Part shown: piece after piece, positions 1 to 9,428 of the stretch
Layout: every line of letters begins with the position of its first letter
Position numbering within the stretch: the first letter of the stretch is position 1
From: Gracilariopsis chorda
Lineage: Eukaryota > Rhodophyta > Florideophyceae > Gracilariales > Gracilariaceae
Assembly (NCBI GenBank): GCA_003194525.1
Contig: NBIV01000500.1
Location: 1-33,996 of the forward strand
Length of the DNA: 33,996 bases
Reading direction: 5' to 3'
Notes under the pieces: model-generated
Seen by the model: the letters and a program-made list of their open reading frames with translations, nothing else
The model's database searches: none
What the model was told of the DNA's origin: nothing
Made by a program: the position numbers and the translations under genes

Positions 1-1911
1 GGAAGCACCATGCTCAAGAGTCTGCAAGTACACTCCCTCAAGTGGACGAGACTTGAACGTGGTGTCTGGGTTCTTTTTCAATATATATGCTACGCATCGA
101 AACGCTTTAGCATACTTCAACGACGGCTTACCACCACCCACCAAAAGGTATAGATTCAGACTATTGGTAGAGTGGAGAGAATCTATGGCATATACAAATA
201 TCATATTTCAAAGCATACGGCCATAGGTATTCTTGCCGGTGTGCCTAAATTAGCAAAGCTCGAGCAGGTTCTTCCACTGTGCGATTGATGAGCTCAGCAA
301 TGCCATTATGGTCTGCGGTGTAGGGAGGTGAGAATATCATTCCCTGCAGACCATTGGTGGTTGGTTCTTGGAGAGCAATGTACTCTTTGGCAATTTTTGC
401 ATGCAAATTCTGAATATGCACATGCACTCCTCCAATATTCTGATGTAACACGTGCGCTCCTCCAACCTGCGGGTGATTTCGCCCAACATCAGGAATCACT
501 GCACTAACACCATAGCTACGCGAAACGAAGTCGTTATGCTCAATTGGATATGGCAGAGGGTACAAACGAGACGACATGTCACGTTGCCCACATCCAATCT
601 CTGACCCATCTTCGTGTATAACACAAACCTCATTCGCACAGAAAAAGGATTGAATGCCTTTATCGGCCTTATGACCTACAGAAACCAAGTTGTATCCCAA
701 ATCCGGGACTAGAAGTACATCTGTCAACCTGAGGTTAGCCTCCGAAAAAGATAGTATCACATCCCCCTTTTGTGTAGCAGAGACCGTAGTGTTGTCAGCG
801 ACATCAATTGTCCTTTGCTGTATGTCAACCAATGTGTTCGGGACGAACGCAGAAGCAAAAGTGAAGAAGTGGTATGTGGCACCACTGTCAGCGTAGGTTT
901 CTATGGAAGTAGACGCAGGGGGCACCACTGCAGACTTTTCAGCAGACATTGCAGCGATCTCAATCTTAGAATCCTTTCGTGATGACTTTCCGGAGTGCTT
1001 GAGTTTGTGACTGGAACGAGTTTTCAGTTTCTCCAAGATAGCTTTAGGCAGGTGATTGTCTGGATTGTCAGGATTCATGTGACATCGGTCCTGCATGTGA
1101 CCATCTATATCACAGAAGCTGCAATGATAACTATTTTTGCCTGCAATAGCATAAGCGCGCCCGTTGTAGTCATCGTTTGGGTTGGGATCTGATGTAATTC
1201 CATCAATGTCGTAAATATTTCACGATGTGGTTGTGTCCACTTGAATGGCTACTGCTCTTACTTCTGCTCTTCATGCGATTGCGACTATGAGCAGAACCGG
1301 ATGAATCAATTTGGCGAGCATTGTATTCGTCTATGAGGGTAGTGGCCACGTAGTCCCATGTCAATTCCAAGATGTCCTTTGTCCAAAGTGCCGCAGCCGT
1401 TGACTCCAGTGATCAGTTGAGATCAATAGAGGCTAACAACATTGGCACCTTGTGGATTCGGGAATGGCAGCATCCTTCCCCATTCGGTCTAGCAGCGAGC
1501 ATAGGGACGCAAACTGGTCGACATAGTCCGACATATCCTGACCACTATACAACATTCGGAATAGCTGGGTCTGTACAGCAATACGTTACACTGTCCTGTT
1601 AGATGCACACCTCGCATGAAGAAGGTGGAGCATATGCCCAGGTCATCATCGACGTCTATTAACACACGCAGAGGGGCATCTCCAAGTGCGCATATTATGA
1701 TTGCGCATGCCTTTTCTCGCTTGGCAAGTACATGGCGAGTGGTCTGCAGAGCACTTGAGACCGACAGCTGCGTCGTAGTAGCACTGGATGACCCCTCCGA
1801 GCCTGACATTACGACATTCCAGACTCCTTTGATGCGACATGCAGCCCGTAGACGATGTCTCCATCACGTATAATCTTCACCACGTTTACCATGGAAGCGT
1901 GGGATTTTCAC
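1..1911 (-). pseudogene. Gag-protease-integrase remnant of A-prime
   Basis: Minus-strand relic of family A Gag-Pol. Gag begins at the VKIPRFHGK-like segment without a start codon and shifts frame repeatedly between 1900 and 1200. From about 1135 down to 245 the frame is fairly open: a CX2CX4HX4C zinc knuckle (near 1130-1090), a protease motif with ADSGAT (near 895-880) and a protease C-terminal half. A deletion then removes the pre-integrase zinc finger and the first integrase Asp. The remaining integrase has the second Asp region changed (HAKIAKEY against HSDNAEEY in A) but keeps the final Glu (IAELINRT). Sequence 1-245 corresponds to the integrase C-terminal region. It cannot encode a working product. 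Confidence 0.85.
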
Positions 1912-2198
1912 AAACTACCTCCGCTACCCTAAGGGTTGAACCCCTGGACCCTGGATGCTCTCTCCAAGTGCGAGGTGCAATTTTCTCCGACCTGCCTTAC
2001 TCCGCACACTTAACGAGTGGGTGCTCAACGCGTACGAAACGTCCCAGGGAGGTTACTAACAAGCGCAATATGCTCTCACCAGTTAACACCTGCTGGTCTC
2101 TTGCGCGATATTAGCTCGATCTTACGCGCGCAAGCAAAAAAAAAAATATGTTCAAACGGACCGACGTCTGCAAATAACGAAGCTCTAGGCCCATAAAC
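1912..2198 (-). other. Primer site and shortened leader of A-prime
   Basis: Minus-strand untranslated leader. It starts with a mutated primer site (GTTTATGGGCC, 2198-2188), followed by a run of T on the minus strand (near 2137-2147) where element A has about 150 bp more. The conserved stem region (near 2040-2100) is recognisable but has a mismatch. The leader stops at the GCGGAGGTAGT block and is joined directly to gag codons, so the end of the leader and the gag start codon are deleted. Confidence 0.8.
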
Positions 2199-3021
2199 TG
2201 TTGATATGGAATGATGTTGATAGATGATATTGGCTTCGACGGAAATGTAAAGGAAAGAAAGGAAGAAAATAAAGAGTGAAGGTTGCCAGTCTTGGGGGCG
2301 AGTTTACTTGGTACTGCAACTTCAGAGTCTTATGTAGCACCTCTAGTTCGCACTACCACTACAAGAAAACCCTACACCACTAAGAGGGGACACCCAATAC
2401 TACCAATCACAATCAAACTTAACACAATAAGGGTTGCACCCACTGATTACAGCTTAGTACAACCATGCATAACATCATAACAACACATTACAACAACGCA
2501 TACCAAGTGAACCAAGCAGCCAACAATGTGCAACAAGTGAGCCAGACATGCCAACAATGTGCCAGCATGTGACAGCACTGTGTAAACACTTACTTGCATC
2601 ATCATCATTATGACAAAGCACAGATTCTCATGCCACCGCATCCATGTACATACCCTAGGTGTGTTGCGTGCATGGCACGTGCCTACTTGCACAACTACAT
2701 ATATGCAACACCTGCATGTACCTGTAAACCAGATGTAGCCATACATATTCCTAAGTACAATGCCCATTCACCTTATGCCAAGTGGCCGGTTCCGTGCCCA
2801 TGACCCATACGATGTACAACACTTGTAACCAATGCATTGCATATGAGTATATGCAGTACCCAATCATCTGCCCGTTTCACGTTGGGTTTGAGAACACACG
2901 CATATGCGCTTTTGCAAAGCAGCTCTCAAAACAGCGATCCGTTATATGAAACTTTGTTTCCAAGTGCTGCACCATGATGTCCCAGGACTACCAGGCACTC
3001 GACCATTTGCTAAAATCAACA
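2199..3021 (-). repeat. 5' LTR of A-prime (823 bp)
   Basis: Reverse-strand relative of the 813-bp LTR of element A. Shared blocks include the start (TGTTGAT, then GGTCGAGTGCCTGGTAG), the CATATG/CCAAT U3 module near 2840-2917, the ATTGGTAGTATTGGGTGTCC block near 2390-2410 and the T/C-rich end. The TATA box has decayed to TACATAAG near 2331. The LTR ends in ATCAACA directly before a mutated primer site. No gene in this stretch. Confidence 0.9.
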
Positions 3022-4729
3022 GAAGGTGACATTGAACAAGTAAATGATGACTCTGAGTTACAGTCAATCTATCCTCGTCTCACCAGGCGTGCACCCCAAC
3101 GCTGGTGGCATATGGCCGGCAAAGCCAAATCTGAGGTTGAGGTTACCACGAGTGATGATACCTCACTCAAAGAAGCACTGTCTGCAACTCCAACTGAAAG
3201 AGAGAAATGGCTGCATGCTATTGATGACGATTTGACATCTTTAGAAGACAAGGCTACATGGGTTGTGGATGACTCACCAAAGTCCCAGCCCCTACAACGC
3301 ATGTCATACTGCAGGTGAAACGTGATGCAGACGACTCCGTTGACAGATTTCGAGCTCGAATAGTGGCTGGAGGCAACCAACAGACATATGGTGAGGACTA
3401 CTTAGAGACGTACGCACCAGTTGTTTCGTTCAATTTGGTTCGCATGTTCTTGTACCTGATTTTGTGCTTGCAGATGTTTGTTACCCAGGTTGGCATAAGA
3501 CAGCATTCCTTAATGGTGTTCTCAAGGAAGACGTGTGGGTCATGTCACCGCGTGGCATTCCTGGTTTCAAATCACAATGCTACAAACTGCTAAAGGCTGT
3601 ATACGGGCTTAAGCAGGCTCATCTGGCATGGCATACGAAGTTCAGCACAGACATTAAAGGCATAGGTTTTGAAGAATTACCCAGTGCACCATGTGTTTTC
3701 AGGCGCAAGTTACCTGCTGACACTTATGCATACATCCTGGTATACGTGGATGACCTTCTCATATTTACGCCAAGTGCCGAACAACGTTCTCAGATATTGG
3801 AGGAGCTCAAGTCGTTGTATGACACACGCGTTGAGACTCGTGTCAGAATGTATCTTGGTGTTGAGTTGACCTCGAACATGAACTCCAATGGCCAACTGCT
3901 AGGTGTGAAACTTGCGCAGCCATTGTATGTCAGTGGCATGTTACGGCGGTTTGGACTTGAGTATAGCAAGCCTTCACGGAGCCCAATGGTGGAATCCTCT
4001 TTTTCTTCACTTGATGAGGAGGAGGGTAAGTCACCGTATGAAGTCCAGTTGTATCAGCAGATGATCGGGTCTCTGCTGTACCTAACAGTACGCACCCGTT
4101 TGGACATATTGGCACCTGTACGTATCTAAGCACGCTTCCAGAAAGCACCAACTCGATATTGTCATCGAGCGGTGAAGCCCGTTCTGAGGTATTTACGTGG
4201 CACTACTCACCATGGACTTCTGTATCACTCTGGGAACCTCCTGCTGAATGGTTATATTGACTCTGATTACGCAGGTGATACCACTGATCGGAAGTCTTTG
4301 TCTGGCTTTATGATCAAACTTAGGTCATGTGTTTGTTTCTACCGTGCCCGTAAGCAGGCGTCGGTGGCATTGTCTACAGGCGAGTATGAGTGCTACGCAT
4401 TACGGATGGTAAGTCAAGAGCTAATGTTGATATCTAGAGTACTCGGAGAATGTAGATTATTGGTTAATGATAGTACTCCACTATGCTCAGACAACCAATG
4501 TGCGATTGAGTGGGCCATAGGTGAGCGTTGCCTCTCTGGACGTGCCAGACACATTGAGGTGAAGATACACTTTATCCAGGACTTGGTCAAAAGCATGGTG
4601 ATAAGTGTGGAGTATGTGCCAAGTGAGGACAACGATGCTGACATAGTCACTAAGCCACTTAGTACTGCTATGACGATATTGATCATGGATCGAGTTGGTC
4701 TAAACCATGAATACAAGGAGGATTGTTGA
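3022..4729 (+). pseudogene. Reverse transcriptase-RNase H remnant of A-double-prime
   Basis: Aligns with the pol of element A from the linker after integrase (RYPRRTRRAPQRWWHMAG-like) through reverse transcriptase and RNase H to the LTR. A one-base loss near 3296 and another near 3498 shift the frame twice, and CTA has become a TAA stop at 4127-4129. Within the open 3464-4129 stretch the KTAFLNG-like and YVDDLLIFTP motifs survive. The 4172-4729 stretch holds RNase H (YIDSDYAGD, STGEYECYAL, SDNQCAIEWA). The frame ends in codons for E-D-C with the last codon and stop inside the LTR, as in element A. Dead copy. Confidence 0.9.
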
Positions 4730-4924
4730 TGTTAGCACATGGTCGAGTGCCTGGTAGTCCTTAGACATCACGATGCAGCACTTGGAAACAAAGTTTCATA
4801 TAACGGAGGGCTGTTTCTGAGAGCTGCTTTGCAAAAGCGCATATGCCTGTGTTCTCAAACCCAACGTGAAACGGGCATTTGATTGGATACTGCATATACT
4901 CATATGAAATGCATTGGTTACAAG
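4724..4924 (+). repeat. 3' LTR of A-double-prime, first 201 bp
   Basis: Begins TGTTGATGTTAGCACATGG and tracks the LTR of A through the CATATG/CCAAT module (near 4834-4912). It is cut after ATTGGTTACAAG by the start of the B LTR. The missing remainder is not found at the other end of B. Confidence 0.9.
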
Positions 4925-5000
4925 TGTTGGCAGTAGTACCTGTGCTGTCACTGAAAACCAAATGTTCCGGGGAGCATGGGCAGTTTTGGAGGGTACCTCT

Positions 5001-5080
5001 GCAAAACCGCATATGCGCGTGTGCGCGAACCCAACGTGAAACTGGCTTCTGATTGGCTACTGCAAATGTACATATGCAAC
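5001..5080 (+). promoter_or_regulatory. Conserved U3 module of B 5' LTR
   Basis: Contains a CATATG palindrome in CCGCATATGCGCG, the string AACCCAACGTGAAAC, an inverted CCAAT box in TGATTGGCTACTGCAAAT and a second CATATGCAAC. The same order of motifs appears in the LTRs of A (11391-11470, 21494-21573), E (28200-28276, minus), A-prime, A-double-prime and B-prime, although the rest of U3 differs between families. Enhancer role is inferred. Confidence 0.6.
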
Positions 5081-5624
5081 GTGGTGCGTACAAGTGGTAT
5101 GGCATAACTGGATCGGTTGGACACAACCACGTGTCCAGCTACTACAGTGGTCACAGTGTACGTTGTGTGCAGGGGATACTGGGGAAGTGGTTGACACCTG
5201 GTACAAGTGGTACAGCAGTGGTTGGTACAATGGTAAGGTTCGCATGCACTGTCAACAGGTTTACACATGCACGGGTATATTGATGACGTGGGTGTTGTGT
5301 GCATTGCCACTTGATGCATTGCCACTTGATGACATGGCACTAACACCACAGGTTACGAGCCGACTTACCGTGACGTGTTGACTTACCGTGATGTCTTGGC
5401 ATGTGCTGGCGTGTGTTGGAGTCGTGAATTTGTGCCTTGTCACGGTCATTTGTATGCACGTAACTATTACGGAACGTTGGTGCGTTGGTGTGCGTTGATG
5501 TAATGAGGTTGTGCTGAGCTGGCTATGTCATGTTAGATGATGATTGGTAGTATTGAGTGTCCCTGCTTAGTGGTTTAGGTTTTACTTGTAGTTGGTGTTC
5601 CCGCGCAATTCGAGTTTAGAGTGG

Positions 5625-5632
5625 TATATAAG
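5625..5632 (+). promoter_or_regulatory. TATA box of B 5' LTR
   Basis: TATATAAG, about 90 bp before the LTR end, in the same place as in the LTRs of A and C. It probably marks the U3/R region; transcription should start some 25-30 bp downstream. Confidence 0.7.
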
Positions 5633-5718
5633 ATGTGCCTGAAGGACCTCCAAGTAAATCCAAGCTAGAGTTGGCGAACTTCCCTTCCATCCCCTCAACT
5701 TCCTTTCAACTTTCAACT

Positions 5719-5733
5719 GGTTATGGGCCCAGC
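5719..5733 (+). other. Primer binding site of B (half-tRNA type)
   Basis: GGTTATGGGCCCAGC is complementary to 15 nt covering the anticodon stem-loop of an animal-like initiator Met tRNA. Drosophila copia uses the same site, primed by a cleaved tRNA 5' half. It directly follows the LTR. Confidence 0.85.
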
Positions 5734-6935
5734 CCCGCTGACCGCTGCCGCTATCCCTTTCCGTATCGTTCGTCTGTCGCCGCTCTCCCTCACTGCCGTT
5801 CATCCCTTTCGCTGTTGTTGCCTCTTTCGTCGTTGCGTCGGGTGTCTTGATCCCCTTGTTGGTCGGTATGGGTCATTCTCCTTTGGTTTGCGTTCCTCCC
5901 TGAGGGCGTTGTGGTGGTAGTGGTTCGACGTTTACTTCCTATCGTTGTTGAGTTGGGCCTCCGTTGTTGCCCGTGTTGTCGATCGCTATCTACTTTGTGT
6001 GTGACACTCTCTCTATCTTGTGTTTTGGGATCCCGAGTCCTTTGTCGGTCGTATGCGTGAGGTCGAGTCGGTCTAGTTTCGAAGTCTGGGCTCCGTGATC
6101 GTGTGCTCAGCAGTTGTTTGTTTTTCGTGTTTCTTAATCATCGTCTGGTGTCCAGTGCGACGAGCGGTTGATCCGAGTTACTTTGGGTGATTCCAGGTAT
6201 CCGGGGACGTGAGCCTGGCGGCTTGAACCAAAGCGGGTGTACTGTCGAGCAGCTTCCCACCGGTCCATTTGGACAGATAACGGTGACGGTCGTTAAGACC
6301 TGGTAAGTTCAGCGGGTGCATCTGTGGACGGGGTGCCGTGGCGTACTGCGCTGGTGCGGGTGATTGAATTATTTGTTTTGATCCTGACTGCGTGTCGGGA
6401 TTCTTGGGCTGTTGCGAAGGTATTCCATAACGAGCTTTTGATCCGTGCATCTGACCCTTGGGCGTTTGTGCGGGGAGGCGACGTGGCGTAGGCTGACCTC
6501 CTTCTTAGGATCAGGCCGCGTGTGACCTTAAGTGGTTGCGCGTTAGCAGCGTACTTTGGTTGCCATAGTAGCTTCAGTTTAGAGGTCGCGCAAGTTCTTG
6601 CAAAAGGCCAGAGAGGGTTATACTTGGTGAAGGCATATCTTGGGTCATTAACCATCCTCTGGAAGCCTCGTAGAGAGCGACGCATCTTCTCCTTAGACGT
6701 AGGAGAGGGAAGACAGAAGAAGACGTCTTGTACCCGGAGCATCTCCGGGGGCCAGGGGTCCGACACCCTAGGGTAGTGGAGGTAGTTTCTCCCGTCAGTG
6801 CGCCCGAATTTGAGGTTTTGTTGTTGTTCTTGTCGTTGTTTTTGTTGTTATTGTTGTCGTTGTTGCCATTTTTGTACTACTTAAGTGCCGTAGGTCTTTC
6901 ATCGCACCTGTGCTGGTTGTTGACATCTACCAAGC
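5734..6935 (+). other. Structured 5' leader of B
   Basis: About 1.2 kb with no supported gene. Strongly related to the leader of C and in parts to those of A and E. Landmarks: splice-donor-like CTGGTAAGTTC (6300-6310), a long stem with sides 6612-6620 and 6649-6660, a perfect 7-bp hairpin CCCGGAG/CTCCGGG (6733-6739 with 6743-6749), a small AGGG/CCCT hairpin (6754-6757 with 6666-like partner at 6766-6769), the conserved TAGGGTAG...GTCAGTGCGCCCG block (6769-6806), and a TTG-rich tract (6815-6867) before the gag start. Likely carries packaging or dimer signals (inference). Confidence 0.7.
6815..6867 (+). repeat. TTG-rich low-complexity tract before B gag
   Basis: Imperfect (TTG)n run in the leader just upstream of gag. 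An equivalent tract lies at 17447-17512 in C and, reversed, near 33780-33835 in B-prime, so it is a lineage feature. An unstructured U-rich approach to the start codon is plausible. Confidence 0.75.
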
Positions 6936-9428
6936 ATGGATTCGTTCGGTGGCATCAAGATTGAAAAGTTGGGCGAGGATAACTTCCATGTATGGAAGCA
7001 AAAGGTTGAGTTGCTGCTTGCACTCAAGAACCTCGATGACCATCTTGAATCAACCAGGTCTACGGACGATGACGAGTTGTCAGCATGGAAGAAGAAAGAC
7101 GCCAAGGCCAGGGCTGTTATTGGTCTCAGCATCAGTGATGAGCATTTGGACCATGTGAGGGATACCGAGAATGCTGCGGAAATGTGGAAAGCCATTTGCG
7201 ATGTGTTCCAGCGTAAAACGCTGCTCAACCGAATCAATGCAAGACGTGCCTTCTACACAGCCAAGATGCGAGATGATGAGAAAATGTTACACTTCATCAA
7301 TCGTGTTCGTCATCTTGCATCCGATCTGAAGAGCATGGACGTAGTGGTTGAGGAAGAAGACATCGCTATGGCAATCCTATGTGGGCTACCAGACCGCTTC
7401 GAAAACCTCATTGTCGCTATTGACACCACGATTGGTGATCGTAAACTCGATTTAGAGTTTGTGAAGAGTCGTTTGCTGCAAGAGGAACAGCGAATGAACG
7501 ATCGCGCCAAGGAGGAGTCCGGAAGTGACACGGCTTTGGTCGGTGCGCAGTCACGAAAGAAGTCCATGGTGTGCTACTACTGTGGTAAGAAGGGGCATAT
7601 CCAGAGAAACTGTTTCAAGAGACAACGTGACGAAGCTAGCAAAGAGCAGAGTGCTGCCGCAAACCCAGCTGTGCAGACCGATCTCGGCAACGAGAAACGA
7701 GGATGTGACAGTGACTCTGACTTTGTTTGTCTCATTGCGACAGGTTCTGTGGAAGAGAGTATCAGTGACTGGATCATTGACTCTGGTGCCACCGCCCATA
7801 TGAAGTATGACGAGTCCATGTTTGACAGTTATAGCAAAAGAGAGTCTGCCGGTGTGAGTATCGGCAATGACTCGAAGCTGGAGTCTCTTGGTCATGGCAG
7901 TGTCCACCTCGATCTCGCTGTTGAAGGACGTAAGAGCAAGTGCCGGTTGGGTGAAGTAGTGCACGTACCGAATTTAAGGTATCATCTGCTGTCAGTATCT
8001 GCGATGTGTGACCTGGGTGCGCGAGTGGTGTTTGACAAAACCAAAGTATGTGTATACAAAGGCAACACCATGATCGCCCAGGGCCGTCGCATCAAAGGAC
8101 TGTACTACCTATGTACCGCGATTGAAGTACCAGAAGACATGGACAACGCACTTGTGACTGACCTGTCACTATGGCATGCTCGAATGGCTCATGTGAATGT
8201 GGATGGTATCAAACATATGGCTCGTAACGGTGTTGTGTCAGGGCTGAATGTGGACTTGAATCAATCGATGGATGTGTGTGACTCTTGTGTAGTGGGAAAA
8301 TCTACACGTGCTGCAACTCCCAAGCAAGGGGGGGAACGGGCTTCGCACCCATTGGACCTAGTGCATTCGGACATTTGTGGTCCAATCCAAGTAGGTTCCT
8401 TGGGAGGTTCACGCTACTTCGTCACATTCATCGATGATCACTCCCGTTTTTGCTTCTTGTACATGCTCAAGACCAAGGATGAGGTGTTCCACGTGTTCTT
8501 GAAGTGGCTCAAGATGTTTCAAAATCAGAGTGACCGACAGGTGAAAACCATCACCGCACGTGAGTCTGTGCTACATGCGTTACGCACAGACAATGCTGGT
8601 GAATATTTGTCAAAGAAGTTTTCACAAGAGCTTGAACGTCACGGTATTGAACATCAGCGAAGGGTGCCTTACAATCCACATCAGAATGGCCTGGCCGAAC
8701 GGTTCAACCGAACACTCATGGACTTGGTGAGATCGATGCTGCATCACAAGAAACTGCCAAAGAGCTTCTGGGCTGAAGCATTGAACGTTGCAGGGTATGT
8801 GCGCAATCGAGTCACCTGCAAGGCCCTTCCGAGTGACGTGACACCACTCGAGATGTGGAGTGGATATGAACCTGACTTGAGCAATCTGCGTGTGTTCGGT
8901 AGCCGGTGCTGGTACAAAGTGGTGGACCACAAGCTGAAGAAGCTGGAGCAACGTGCCATGGAGGCGATCTTTATTGGGTACACATCTGGATCGAACGGTT
9001 ATAAACTGTGGGAGGCGCAAAAGAAGAAGGTGGTTGTGTCGAGAGATGTGAGGTTTGACGAATGTAGTGGTTCAGATCAAGGTACTGACCACGTTGATGA
9101 TGACGACTATGCTGAGATCGACATCTCGGACAAGCCGAAATCAAACATCACCTCCACCTCTACTAAACCCACCGATGCTGCCCAAATTGAACCCGCTGCA
9201 CCAGATACTCCACCAGAAGAAGCTTCAGGCAGTGGCCACGATGAGCCTACAGCTGAGACAGAAGTTGAGCCAGACGTACCAGATCCACAACCACTTCGGA
9301 GATCCACTCGTGAGCGTAGAGCGCCTACCTCGTGGTGGCGCGGAACTGCCCTACTCACCGCCAGTGATGACATCCCATCCTCATACTCGGATGCGGTGTC
9401 ACGTCCTGATTCAAAAGCGTGGACATAG
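6936..9428 (+). CDS. Gag-protease-integrase part of B polyprotein
   Basis: An 830-residue frame. Residues 1-200 are copia-type Gag (UBN2/DUF4219-like, with KLGEDNFHVWKQKVE near the start). The zinc knuckle CX2CX4HX4C has C213, C216, H221 and C226. The aspartic protease motif IIDSGATAHM has D282. The GAG-pre-integrase region has the HHCC finger (WHARMAHVN ... CDSCVVGK). Integrase core acidic residues are D479, D552 and E588 (35 residues between the last two, standard). The chromodomain-poor tail is acidic and ends in a RRSTRERRAPTSWW-like linker. The start follows a TTG-rich leader and matches the C start. The frame ends at TAG 9426-9428, where B-prime has AAG, so this is most simply a nonsense mutation rather than a programmed stop. 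Would yield structural and integration proteins but no reverse transcriptase. Confidence 0.93.
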   Translation: MDSFGGIKIEKLGEDNFHVWKQKVELLLALKNLDDHLESTRSTDDDELSAWKKKDAKARAVIGLSISDEHLDHVRDTENAAEMWKAICDVFQRKTLLNRINARRAFYTAKMRDDEKMLHFINRVRHLASDLKSMDVVVEEEDIAMAILCGLPDRFENLIVAIDTTIGDRKLDLEFVKSRLLQEEQRMNDRAKEESGSDTALVGAQSRKKSMVCYYCGKKGHIQRNCFKRQRDEASKEQSAAANPAVQTDLGNEKRGCDSDSDFVCLIATGSVEESISDWIIDSGATAHMKYDESMFDSYSKRESAGVSIGNDSKLESLGHGSVHLDLAVEGRKSKCRLGEVVHVPNLRYHLLSVSAMCDLGARVVFDKTKVCVYKGNTMIAQGRRIKGLYYLCTAIEVPEDMDNALVTDLSLWHARMAHVNVDGIKHMARNGVVSGLNVDLNQSMDVCDSCVVGKSTRAATPKQGGERASHPLDLVHSDICGPIQVGSLGGSRYFVTFIDDHSRFCFLYMLKTKDEVFHVFLKWLKMFQNQSDRQVKTITARESVLHALRTDNAGEYLSKKFSQELERHGIEHQRRVPYNPHQNGLAERFNRTLMDLVRSMLHHKKLPKSFWAEALNVAGYVRNRVTCKALPSDVTPLEMWSGYEPDLSNLRVFGSRCWYKVVDHKLKKLEQRAMEAIFIGYTSGSNGYKLWEAQKKKVVVSRDVRFDECSGSDQGTDHVDDDDYAEIDISDKPKSNITSTSTKPTDAAQIEPAAPDTPPEEASGSGHDEPTAETEVEPDVPDPQPLRRSTRERRAPTSWWRGTALLTASDDIPSSYSDAVSRPDSKAWT

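Larger units (their letters stand above)
1..3021 (-). mobile_element. A-prime: degraded family A copia element, 5' part, inserted in A-double-prime
   Basis: Read on the minus strand this is an LTR (3021-2199), a shortened leader (2198-1912) and a decayed gag-protease-integrase region running off the left window edge. It is homologous to element A along its length. The LTR begins TGTTGATTTTAGC on the minus strand at 3021, directly beside family A pol sequence of the opposite orientation, so it inserted into that older copy. The right flank GAAGG (3022-3026) should be one target duplication; the partner lies outside the window. Frameshifts, stops and deletions show it is long dead. Confidence 0.9.
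3022..4924 (+). mobile_element. A-double-prime: family A 3' fragment (pol end plus partial 3' LTR)
   Basis: Plus-strand family A sequence cut on the left by A-prime and on the right by B. It holds the end of pol and the first 201 bp of a 3' LTR. It is the oldest layer visible in the left third of the window, since two other elements interrupt it. Confidence 0.88.
4925..5718 (+). repeat. 5' LTR of B (794 bp)
   Basis: Starts TGTTGGCAGTAGTACC and ends TTTCAACT against the primer site; the 3' copy ends TTTCAACA. It carries the U3 module with CATATG palindromes and ATTGG (5001-5080), a block ATTGGTAGTATTGAGTGTCC near 5545 and a TATA box at 5625-5632. It has a tandem 15-bp duplication (unit ATTGCCACTTGATGC, about 5303-5332) absent from the 3' LTR and from B-prime. 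Confidence 0.95.

Noticed and set aside
1872..1912. Spliced (processed) join of leader to gag in A-prime
   Set aside because: The missing interval does not end in AG at the corresponding A position and removes the start codon; a plain deletion fits better.
6754..6790. tRNA gene suggested by a T-arm-like hairpin in the leader
   Set aside because: No acceptor, D or anticodon arms around it; better explained as a leader hairpin.
9426..9428. Programmed stop-codon readthrough in B
   Set aside because: The only other copy in view has a Lys codon there, so simple mutation is preferred.
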